Origin: Aphanomyces cochlioides
Lineage: Eukaryota > Oomycota > Saprolegniomycetes > Saprolegniales > Verrucalvaceae
DNA: 64,000 nt
NCBI GenBank assembly: GCA_019828595.1
Contig: JAHQRK010000005.1
Span: forward strand, 2,108,001-2,172,000
Direction of reading: 5' to 3'
Each line of letters opens with the position of its first letter. Within the stretch, counting starts at the first letter, position 1. Positions 49,298 through 58,568 of the stretch are shown in pieces. The notes beneath the pieces are model-generated. The model did not search any database, was not told the DNA's origin, and saw nothing but the letters and a program-made list of their open reading frames with translations. The position numbers were made by a program, and so were the translations under genes.

Positions 49298-51991
49298 ATG
49301 TCGTCCACCGCCACGTCAGCTACCGCCAATGCTCCCAGCGCTCGCGTCTTTGAAGATTCTTATGGTCGCATGCCTAATGAAAACAATCACCACGATGAAA
49401 CCTCGTCCTTTGCACCTCTTGTCGATGCGCCGATGACCGAACCACCGCTCGTCGCGAGCACCTCTTTGGACTCTCGTGAGGATGCTGATCACTTGTCGCA
49501 GCCTCCAAACGACTGTCGTGAATCACTGGAACCTTCCACCGACTCGAACGCTCGAAACGTTCCAAGTCCCGAGCCAACCGCCGAGTCTCACAACCGAGAC
49601 GATGCGCCGCTCGCTCGCGCTGCTGAAGCCGCAATGAGCGCTCCTGGCTCAAATGACTCGCCACCTAATGAAGAAACATCACCACCAACTCCTTCGAACA
49701 ACGCACCTGGCACTCGACTCCATGTCGACCTCTCGGACCCCGAAGGAACTCCGCCACGTGTCGTGCAACCAGCACCTCAAAAATTGACCTATGCGGATTT
49801 GTTACGCAAAGGGGTAGGGAAACCTACTACGGAGCGGGTGAAGACCGTCTTGACCCGCCCGACGACCGAGTATCTCGACAAGTTGATGCAACTTGCTCGC
49901 AACGAAGAAGCTGACGAGGATGAAGTCCTACAAGTCATTTCAGACGCCACACCTTCGAAACCAAAAACAGCTACCGCCACAGTGTGGATCAAAACGGGCG
50001 ACGCTTTCAAAGACCGCGAGTTCTCCAATGAGAAACTCATTGCCGCAATCTTCAAGGAGAACGCCCAGGCTTCTTGGGCTCACCTCTTGCTCGAGTTTGT
50101 TCAACTCAACAAGGCACGCGATGGTGATATCGTGGTGTCTATCACGTCGCCATTCGTTCGCTCTGAATTGGAAGGTCAAGAGATCTCCATCTATGGCAAG
50201 TCGTACCCATTCTCGACAGCCACAACCAACAAGACGCCGCGTCACTTCTCGGGAGGATCAAAAGCGCCAAAGGACCCAATGGATGCACTTTACTTCATGG
50301 ATATTGTTGGTATCCGTTTCAACTTTGATACGGACAAACTGTTTCGCCTATTGAAGCGACTCAAGACAAAACCAGTCTTTCAAGCGTACCGTCAACATTT
50401 ACCCAATATCACGTGCCAGTCGAATGTGTGGAGGGTTTACTTCTTGGAGTCAACCGCTCCTAATCAACTCATTGTTAACGGACACGCCACCGATCAATTG
50501 CGCATGGACGGCGTAACCTACAATGTCTTCGTCAAAGACTACGAAAAGTCAAGCCAACGTACGGGCGCGCGTTCTCCTCATTGCTTGGATCTTGACCAAC
50601 TCGTGGAATCTATGGCTTCACAGCCGTCAAGTCCCCACAAGGAAGAAGAATCAGAATCGCAACAACAACCCAAGCGTCCAAAGACCGACGACCAGCCACC
50701 CCGCGAAGCAGCTAAGCCTCAGCAGGAGGAACAAGGCGAGGAAATGGAAGTCGAGGAGTTGCACCAAGGCTCCAACCAAACGGAAGAACCTCAGCAGGAG
50801 GAACAAGCCGAGGAAATGGAAGTCGAGGAATCCAATAATGATCCCAATCAACAAACGAACGACAGCACCTCCTCCCTTGATGGCCGCAACGCTGATAAGG
50901 GAGAAGAGATGGAAGTCGATGCCAAATCTACCAAGAGAAACACAAGTCAGACCGGCGAAGAAGACGGATTTGAAGCACCACGACGCAAGAAGAGAACGGC
51001 AGTTCAGCAGTCATCGCCGACTGTCAAGTCGTGGGCATCCGACAACTTCTTCGATGTCCTCAATCAAATCGAGGCCAGCACACGCACACTTGAAATACAT
51101 CAAGATGTTTCAACTCGAGTGTACATACCAAAAGTCAACAAACTCCCCACCGACGTAGCGGCCATGAAGTCTGCCTACGTCAAGAAGCAACACGTCGTTA
51201 GCAACAAACTCGACTGGCATCCAGACAACCTTACCATGGAAGAGTTCATGAATGTCCTGCAACAAAGTGCTGAAGACGGAACCTCCTTCGAGCAACACAC
51301 TCAAGTCATCGCAACCACAGACTACTCAGGAACAGAACTTGATGTAGTCGATTCGATCCGACGGTGCAATGTGGACTCTTTGTGGAAGATAATCCACACG
51401 CAACCTCAAAGCATGAACGTCGTGCTCACCAAACTCGCTATCAATTCGTACCATGAATACTCCAAAGTCGTCCGAATGCATACCTGGCATCGATGGATTG
51501 CCGCGACTCAACTTCCTTTAGTGGATTCATTCACCAACGGGTTCAAATTTACGTTCCAGGAACACCCACGGTGGTCACGACTTGAAGAAATCTCAAACTC
51601 TCCCGAGTTCTTCAAGGACGCCGCAAACCATCCAGCCTTTTCATCTGAGCACGTCGAAGACGCCCTCTCAGCATTCGAGTTATGGCTCTCTGTCCAAGCA
51701 CCGTTAGTCTTCAAGAATGACATTTGGCTACTTTACCTCACACGCCAACCCGTTGAGTGGCTCCCAACCAAGCATGTAAGGATGCTTGCATCGAATACGC
51801 TCTGGGCGCTGTTGAAATCGTCGTTTGGACAACAATTCGCAGAGGAATTGCACCACTTGTGCAAAACGGAAATGACTTCGTGGATCTGGCAACTCAGCCT
51901 AGACGCATATCAACCTACAAACAACTCGTCAATGGCATTCGTCGGCCAGGACAATACCCGTCTGCAGCGCCGACACATCCTCTTGTACTAA
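49298..51991 (+). CDS. LINE copy 2 ORF1 protein
   Basis: 897 aa from ATG 49298. The layout is as in copy 1: disordered acidic N-terminus, KLTYADLLRKGVG block, YFMDIVGIRFNFDTDKLFRL region, a long Glu/Gln-rich linker with duplicated EEMEVEE motifs (about residues 475-550), then the SWASDNFFDVLNQIE C-terminal domain. The linker is longer than in copy 1, which explains the larger size. No zinc knuckle. Role in RNA binding is inferred from position. Confidence 0.85.
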   Translation: MSSTATSATANAPSARVFEDSYGRMPNENNHHDETSSFAPLVDAPMTEPPLVASTSLDSREDADHLSQPPNDCRESLEPSTDSNARNVPSPEPTAESHNRDDAPLARAAEAAMSAPGSNDSPPNEETSPPTPSNNAPGTRLHVDLSDPEGTPPRVVQPAPQKLTYADLLRKGVGKPTTERVKTVLTRPTTEYLDKLMQLARNEEADEDEVLQVISDATPSKPKTATATVWIKTGDAFKDREFSNEKLIAAIFKENAQASWAHLLLEFVQLNKARDGDIVVSITSPFVRSELEGQEISIYGKSYPFSTATTNKTPRHFSGGSKAPKDPMDALYFMDIVGIRFNFDTDKLFRLLKRLKTKPVFQAYRQHLPNITCQSNVWRVYFLESTAPNQLIVNGHATDQLRMDGVTYNVFVKDYEKSSQRTGARSPHCLDLDQLVESMASQPSSPHKEEESESQQQPKRPKTDDQPPREAAKPQQEEQGEEMEVEELHQGSNQTEEPQQEEQAEEMEVEESNNDPNQQTNDSTSSLDGRNADKGEEMEVDAKSTKRNTSQTGEEDGFEAPRRKKRTAVQQSSPTVKSWASDNFFDVLNQIEASTRTLEIHQDVSTRVYIPKVNKLPTDVAAMKSAYVKKQHVVSNKLDWHPDNLTMEEFMNVLQQSAEDGTSFEQHTQVIATTDYSGTELDVVDSIRRCNVDSLWKIIHTQPQSMNVVLTKLAINSYHEYSKVVRMHTWHRWIAATQLPLVDSFTNGFKFTFQEHPRWSRLEEISNSPEFFKDAANHPAFSSEHVEDALSAFELWLSVQAPLVFKNDIWLLYLTRQPVEWLPTKHVRMLASNTLWALLKSSFGQQFAEELHHLCKTEMTSWIWQLSLDAYQPTNNSSMAFVGQDNTRLQRRHILLY

Positions 51992-52007
51992 AGTCCTCGC
52001 GGCTGTT

Positions 52008-55000
52008 GTGCAAGGTCAACCACAAACACACCCAAACAATCCACCAACAAACTCAACGCAACCATCCTTTCCAAACTCTTCGCTATCCAAGTTATCTATC
52101 GCCACAGCCAATATCAATGGTGTATCGAGAGATAGTGGAAACTTACTTGTAAATTCCATGATCTCGAGGTACAACATTGTCGGCTTACAAGAGACCAAAT
52201 TTGCTGGTATCGTGCAATTCGACAAGTTCCAATTCCACTTGACGCATGCTCTTGGCAAAGACCAGTACTTCCTTGCTTCAAACGACCATCGACAAAATTC
52301 CGACCAAGTGGAGCAATACCGCTCAGGTGGTGTTGCGATGGTCTTCCAAGCCACAGTGCCGGGTTTCGAACATCTTCACGACGAAACCCAATACGACATC
52401 GAGGATCGCTACATGGTGGTTAGCTCTATGTGGGGTGATGATCCGATTTATTACCACAATATATACGCGCCAGTGCAAGACAATGAACGTGACGCGTTCT
52501 TCAATTCCTTGCCGCGAAATTTTCCGCTCAACTCTAGGCATGTCGTCTTGGGTGACTTCAACCTTCCAATGGACAGAGACCTTGATTCCAGGGGGTCAGA
52601 AGTTTCAAATCATCACACTCACCGACAATCTTGCTTTGCTTGGATCCAAGAGCTCAATGTCGTGGACGCTTGGCGCAGCTACAATCCTACACGAAGGGTT
52701 TATTCGTCACCTCAAAGACTCAATCGGCTGGATTACATTCTGCTGGATCCAATCTTATCTAGCTGGGTTCGTACAACGGAATACTTCGAACCCACAGCAG
52801 ACACCGACCACCTTTGGCACTTCGTGGAGCTTCAACCTATCCAAATTAAGCGCCAGAAGAGCTATTGGAAATTACCAAAAGAATTGATGACCATCTCAGA
52901 AGTAAGAGAAGCCATCAAAAATGAAGCGGATGCACTCCTCAATGAGTTGAGAGCATCTCAGGAGCCAGGATCACTGTGGTCCCGTTGGAAACATCGGACG
53001 AAGAAGTTCCTGCAGAAGTATCATGCTCGATTGATAACCGACCAGCGCAATGAACTTCAAGCGGCTCAAATTCAGTGGCTTCAAGCTCAATTGAAACATC
53101 GACAACGACGGATCAACGATGACGCGCTCGAGGTCGCAAAAGCCAACTATGAAGAACGTAAACAAGAGATAAAACAACGTCGCGCCGACCTCAGCTTTGA
53201 CTTCCATGCCACGCACAACGAAACGGCTACATCTCACTTCTTTCGAAAGCCCCAATCAAGTCGTTACGCAGTTCCTATCGTGGAATGTTATGACAGTGAA
53301 GGGAACATCACAGACATACCTGAAGAAATCCACCAAGCATTCAATAACCATTGGTCTGCAGTCATGACTGACGATGACGTCGTGTCAAACAGAAACACTG
53401 AAGAGCTCAACTCCTTCCTTGAAGTCCTGGAACGCGAACTGTCGGAGGACGAGTCCGCTTCGCTAGATATACCAGTGACAGCGGCGGAACTCGCTCAATC
53501 CATAAGAACAATGAATCCACACAAGTCGCCTGGCATCGATGGATTCCCAGCTTGTTTTTACCAAGTGGACTCACTTCTCTTCGGCGAAATTCTACGAATT
53601 GTGTTTCAAGATCGAAGTCGCAAGGGAAGCTTACTTGACTTCCAGCGATGGTCAGCAATCTCATTGCTCTTCAAGGGCGGCAACCGTCGGAATCCCGCCA
53701 ACTATCGTCCCATTGCATTGATTCCAGTGGAGGTGAAGGTCTTGTCGAGAGCTTTGGCCTACAGGCTATCGCATGTATTGCCAAGTATCATCCAACCAGA
53801 GCAAAATGGATTCGTCAAAGGCAGACGTATTCATGATCACGTCATTTTCCTTCAAGATCTTCAGCATTATTGCACAATATTCAGTGAAGAAGCTTACGCC
53901 ATGTTCTTGGATTTCGAGAAAGCTTATGACCGCGTGAACCACAACTTCATGTATCAAGTACTCCAAAAGTTTAATGTGGGAGACAACTTTATTAACTGGA
54001 TCAAACTCCTCTACAAAGACACCAAAGTAAGTTTGAACATCAATGGAGAACTTACACAGCCGTTCCATCCAACGCGGGGAGTCAAGCAAGGCGACCCTTT
54101 GTCTTCAATGTTGTTTGTGATGACGATCGAGCCACTTGCACAATTGTTGCGCAACCACCCGGAGCGCGGCTTCGCCTTTTCCAACGCAGAAGGAGGGATC
54201 GCTTCGGTCCTCTTGTTCGCAGACGACACAACCCTTGTTTCTGGATCTCTGGTAGACCTTGAAGCGCAATTGCAACTTGTCGACAAGTTTTGTCGTCACT
54301 CTGGTGCCAAGTTAAACAGGAGCAAAAGCAAAGTACTCACTCTCGACAGCAAACAGCCCGTTGTCCACCACCCGAGATTGAATATGGTTCCCAGTGGATT
54401 TCCAGTCAAGTATCTGGGCATCCACCTAGGTCATAACTTGGATCCAAACCTACAAATCAAAACCATCACCGACAAGTTCTACAAATCCTTCACCACTTGG
54501 GCGTGTCGAGCGAGAACGATCAAAGGTCGAAGATTACTCGTAAACACCATGCTCCTATCACAGTTGTGGCATTACACCATGGTTTTACCAATTCAAGACA
54601 GTACCATTCAGCAGTGGCAATCCATGGTGAACAAATTTGTTCTCAGTCGCAGGACTCAAACGACAGAAAAATATCTGGCTCTTGCTGCTGGTGGCATTGT
54701 GCACGACCCAAAAATTGGCTTGAAAGTGCCTCACATAGCCTCAACTATTCGCAAACAACGACTCATACGGCTCCAGCTTCTAGTCAAAGAGGAGCATGAT
54801 ACATCGCAATCGTGGGCAATTTTACCTTCAGATCGATTGCGCCGATGTATGAGCCCATATTCTCGTAATGATCGGTGGGATTTCTTGGTATACCATCCAT
54901 CGCTCAACAACAAGCTTGTCCAACGCAATTTGCTGTCGCCATTATGGCAAGACATTTGGAAGCATTGGGCCAAAATTCCAATGACTGCCAAAACGCCACA

Positions 55001-56150
55001 TGAACCTACAATTCATCAGATGATCCAAATGCCGATTTGGTTGTCGTCGCACCCACTGTTCCAAGTGTCCGGTCGAGAGGGGACGTCTTCCTTGGCGATC
55101 AAGTTGAAAAATCATCGCGATTGGTATCGTCACTTGGCCCGCAGTGGCTTTCAAAGCTTGCAAGATTTCTTGACTCCAACAAGGACATGGCCAACCTACG
55201 ACGAATTCAAAGCCATGATGACCGCACTCGAAGACGACTTTGTCGATGACTCACCAATTCCAACGAGTTTCCAACACTTCTACAAGCTCTTGACCTCAAT
55301 GGCAACCGATGTTTGGACTCAGGCTGACGTGCCGGTTGCAGGTGCAGTTCCACGTAGTCCTGAACAACAAAGCTTCATTGTCTTTCGACACAATGAACAA
55401 GACATACCTTTCTGTTCCTGGACAGCCAAGATACTGAAGCAGATAACCTTCCATGCACCGCCAATGACGAAGAAGCATCCCCTAGAAACATCAATGAGAC
55501 CAGACAAGAAAACGATCAGCGTTTACCTGTCGAGATACGTCAAGCCATTGTCCAAGATTGTTACACCAGTTCAGGCGGACGTTTGGTTTCGTGCTATCTA
55601 TGACATTCTTCCCGTTAGCGACAAGTTTCGATTCATGGAATCTGCTCACCCCAATGCTGTACAATGCTGCTATCCCCAGTGCTACGAACGCGAGACTAAG
55701 CAGCATCTATTCATGGATTGCCGACGGATCCGCAGTGTTTGGTTACCTCACAGAGAAGCTTGGGGTCCATTCGGAGTACGCTTCAGTTGGGATTGGATTG
55801 AAAATCTTGACTCCTTTCAAGTCGCAAGGCGTTGGTCTTCGCACAAGGACTTGTTGCACCAGTTATGGTTCATGTTGATGTGCACCATCCTTCATCTCCT
55901 ATGGACACACCGCAACCGAGTCAAATTCGACAATGCTCCAACACCATACATACCTGCTCTCAATGATATCGCGTTCACGTTTTGGAGTTCAAACGTTCGC
56001 CGATGGCTTCGTCAAAATAACGATGAGCAGACGCTCCAAACCGTCAACCGCATTCTTGTTGTCCTAAAACGACAAACTCAATACAAGGAATATTTCAAAC
56101 GACATACCAAGGCGTTTGCAAGTCATGGACGCGGAGGATCAACTTCATAA
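52008..56150 (+). CDS. LINE copy 2 ORF2 polyprotein (endonuclease, RT, zinc finger)
   Basis: The frame is open from 51903 and overlaps ORF1 by 89 bp. The first codon used here, GTG at 52008, is not a proven start and the first ATG is at 52158, after the TANINGVSRD endonuclease strand. Endonuclease motifs (GLQETKFA, LGDFNLPMD, NRLDYILLD, TDHLWH), RT motifs (NYRPIALIP, FLDFEKAYDRVNH, GVKQGDPLSSM, LLFADDTTLV) and the zinc motif (CCYPQCYERETKQHLFMDC) are complete. The sequence TKVxxA just after the ORF1 stop is conserved with copy 1, evidence that the region upstream of the nominal start is translated. Confidence 0.9.
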   Translation: MQGQPQTHPNNPPTNSTQPSFPNSSLSKLSIATANINGVSRDSGNLLVNSMISRYNIVGLQETKFAGIVQFDKFQFHLTHALGKDQYFLASNDHRQNSDQVEQYRSGGVAMVFQATVPGFEHLHDETQYDIEDRYMVVSSMWGDDPIYYHNIYAPVQDNERDAFFNSLPRNFPLNSRHVVLGDFNLPMDRDLDSRGSEVSNHHTHRQSCFAWIQELNVVDAWRSYNPTRRVYSSPQRLNRLDYILLDPILSSWVRTTEYFEPTADTDHLWHFVELQPIQIKRQKSYWKLPKELMTISEVREAIKNEADALLNELRASQEPGSLWSRWKHRTKKFLQKYHARLITDQRNELQAAQIQWLQAQLKHRQRRINDDALEVAKANYEERKQEIKQRRADLSFDFHATHNETATSHFFRKPQSSRYAVPIVECYDSEGNITDIPEEIHQAFNNHWSAVMTDDDVVSNRNTEELNSFLEVLERELSEDESASLDIPVTAAELAQSIRTMNPHKSPGIDGFPACFYQVDSLLFGEILRIVFQDRSRKGSLLDFQRWSAISLLFKGGNRRNPANYRPIALIPVEVKVLSRALAYRLSHVLPSIIQPEQNGFVKGRRIHDHVIFLQDLQHYCTIFSEEAYAMFLDFEKAYDRVNHNFMYQVLQKFNVGDNFINWIKLLYKDTKVSLNINGELTQPFHPTRGVKQGDPLSSMLFVMTIEPLAQLLRNHPERGFAFSNAEGGIASVLLFADDTTLVSGSLVDLEAQLQLVDKFCRHSGAKLNRSKSKVLTLDSKQPVVHHPRLNMVPSGFPVKYLGIHLGHNLDPNLQIKTITDKFYKSFTTWACRARTIKGRRLLVNTMLLSQLWHYTMVLPIQDSTIQQWQSMVNKFVLSRRTQTTEKYLALAAGGIVHDPKIGLKVPHIASTIRKQRLIRLQLLVKEEHDTSQSWAILPSDRLRRCMSPYSRNDRWDFLVYHPSLNNKLVQRNLLSPLWQDIWKHWAKIPMTAKTPHEPTIHQMIQMPIWLSSHPLFQVSGREGTSSLAIKLKNHRDWYRHLARSGFQSLQDFLTPTRTWPTYDEFKAMMTALEDDFVDDSPIPTSFQHFYKLLTSMATDVWTQADVPVAGAVPRSPEQQSFIVFRHNEQDIPFCSWTAKILKQITFHAPPMTKKHPLETSMRPDKKTISVYLSRYVKPLSKIVTPVQADVWFRAIYDILPVSDKFRFMESAHPNAVQCCYPQCYERETKQHLFMDCRRIRSVWLPHREAWGPFGVRFSWDWIENLDSFQVARRWSSHKDLLHQLWFMLMCTILHLLWTHRNRVKFDNAPTPYIPALNDIAFTFWSSNVRRWLRQNNDEQTLQTVNRILVVLKRQTQYKEYFKRHTKAFASHGRGGSTS

Positions 56151-58494
56151 AAATCGACTCGCCTTCTTCAGCCAACATAAAGCCGCTCCAAATTTCAAGA
56201 GTGGATTTGAACTTGATCGATCCAATGCAAATTCAAACTAAATTTTCAAGTTAGAAGTGATTCTAGCTGACCAACTTACTTGCAGCCAAGGCAAACTTGA
56301 AATCAAACCAAAAAACACAAGAAAGATTGGTAATTCAAGGCTGAATTACAAAATTAAGAATTTGGGCAGCGCTTCGCGTGAAATCGGCGAGAATTTCTTG
56401 AAGACTTAGCGATTTTCAGAAGGTTTCGTCGCAAACCAAAAGCAAACTAAGCAAAAGTCAAGCCACAAAAACAAAGAAAGAAACTTACCGAAAGTTGGTG
56501 AACGGGCCGCCCATAGCTGCGCTCGTGTGCTAACCCCCACGTTTCTTCGCGCTTTCTTGAAGTCGAAAATCGCCAAACTTGATCGCCAACAAACACAAAA
56601 AGCAAATATCGCGCGCGCTCGCCACCCTACACAAACAAGTCATCAAAGCCAAAGTCGCCAAACCTCCTTTTCCTTTTCCGACGAAGTCTTGACTTGACCG
56701 CTACCCCCGGGGGCTCCAACAAAGGAGTAAAAAGAAAGGGACACCCAAAATCAAGGCCAAAGGCCGAAAGGCATAAAGCCATAAAGAGACAAACCCACAA
56801 AGAGGCAAACCCAAAGCACTCAATCCACTTCCACGGACACGAACTGACCAGGTTCTTAGCCCTGCATCCATGCATGAAGGGAGTCAGCCAACATACACTT
56901 CCGCAGAACTGTCCGGCTCCATGAATTGAGGCCAAAAAATGTCGAAGCAAGTCAACCGCTACCCTCAGACCGGGGTCATTGCGAGAAGACGTCCATATGC
57001 GTAGAGAGCCCTCCAGGAAGGCCCCCATCGCTGGCAGTTCAGACTCCTTCTACCACCCCTTCCTCCGACGAGCGAAGTACACAGGATGGTCGCCATTCGG
57101 AGCCATAGCTTCAAAAAACCAAGTCTTGAACGCCTTGATGTCTTCAACGCCTTGAAATTCTTCCTTGGAAACGCCCATCGTAGCAGCAGACAAGCGAGCA
57201 GCCACACGGCAGAGACGACAGCGACAGCGACACGGCCAAAACAGAGACAAGCGAGCAGCCACACGGCAGAGATGACAGCGACAGCGACACGGCCAAAACA
57301 GAGACAAGCGAGCAGCCACACGGCAGACACGACAGCGACAGCGACACGGCCACAACAGAGACAAGCGAGCAGTCACACGGCAGACACGACAGAGACAGCG
57401 ACACGGCCAAGACAGAGATAAGCGAGCAATCACACGACAGAGACAGCGACACGGCCAAGACAGAGACAAGCGAGCAGCCACACGGCAGAGACGACAGAGA
57501 CAGCGACACGGCCACAACAGATACAAGCGAGCAATCACACAGCAGACACGACAGAGACAGCGACACGGCCAAGACAGAGACAAGCGAGCAGCCACACGGC
57601 AGACACGACAGAGACAGCGACACGGCCAAGACAGAGACAAGCGAGCAGCCACACGGCAGAGACGACAGCGACGGCAACAACGACGATCGAACAGCGAGAC
57701 AGGAGAACACGAGAGACGCAGCAACAAGTGTGGCGCAAAGCAGGAACACAACGAGGCAGGTCGAGCTTCAAGGCAGAGGGAACAACGTCGGACAAGCAAG
57801 GCCAAACCACGGACGAGAAGGAACGCAAACGAGAGGCAAGCAACCAAAGCGAGGCAACGGAGAGGCAGCCTGACGGTGTGTTGGGCAGCAGGCAAATCGG
57901 AAAATGAACCCGCAGCCATTAAATCCACAAGGAAGTTCTCCAATCTCATCCTCAAGAATTTCACACTACCCAACGAGTGGACTCCAAGACGCCCTATACA
58001 AAAATCAAGATACAAGATGTGGCCGAAGAAACATTTGGACACAGCGCACCCATGTTCCGACAATGACGCGCCATTGAGACAAGAAATCTGCTCCGTCCAA
58101 GATGAGTCCAACCAACATGTGGATATTTCCTATGGCACTGGTCCCGTCCAAGATGAGTCAAGCCAACATTTGGGAGTTCTCCAGATGATGGCCCCGTCCA
58201 AGATTATTCCACAGCCATCTGATGACGAAGAACAGACACTTCTGTCCCATGTCTACAACACCCAAGACCAGTCACCTTGTCACGAAACATGATGACCCTC
58301 ACCCAAGTCCAAGATTCGACGTGTCAAGTGTCAACATTGCACTGTATCAACTGATACAACAGAAATCAAGTTTCAAGAGGTAAAACTTCTTGAGTTCAAA
58401 TCTCACAAGCACCAATATTATTCACTCAAGAGTGATTAATGACGGTCATTACTATTTAGCGTATAATTAAATTCAATATACGCGATTGTACACT
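56151..58494 (+). other. LINE copy 2 3' untranslated region
   Basis: About 2.3 kb, sharing several blocks with the copy 1 tail (GGGCAGCGCTTCGCG, TAGCTGCGCTCGTG, the CCCCCGGGGG block near 56704). It contains a 57-bp minisatellite at 57186-57690 and ends with the same three hairpins as copy 1 (about 58416-58483). The 353-aa minus-strand ORF is the minisatellite read as Cys/Leu repeats and is not a gene. Confidence 0.7.
57186..57690 (+). repeat. 57-bp minisatellite, about nine units
   Basis: Units begin AGAGACAAGCGAGCAGCCAC at about 57186, 57243, 57300, 57357, 57414, 57462, 57519, 57576 and 57633. One unit is shorter (about 48 bp). Variation is mostly substitutions in CAGAGACGACAGCGACAGCG. It lies in the LINE B 3' region; LINE A at 48280-48590 has related simple sequence without the expansion. 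Confidence 0.85.
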
Positions 58495-58568
58495 GAGCTA
58501 TCCCCCCTACTTTTACTTTTGCCGTCAACCACTCAAGTCAACTGCCAAAGTAAGGTACCCCGCGCACC

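Larger units (their letters stand above)
49201..58494 (+). mobile_element. LINE copy 2 (subfamily B), full length
   Basis: Begins GAGCTATCCCCCCCC immediately after copy 1 and ends directly at copy 3. ORF1 is at 49298-51991, ORF2 at 52008-56150, and the 3' region extends to 58494. Proteins are homologous to subfamily A but clearly diverged, while 5' leader and terminal hairpins are strongly conserved. Both ORFs are uninterrupted. Confidence 0.85.

Noticed and set aside
57050..58111. 353-aa minus-strand ORF rich in Cys, Leu and Arg
   Set aside because: It is the 57-bp minisatellite translated on the opposite strand of a LINE 3' region. No conserved domain or start context is seen.
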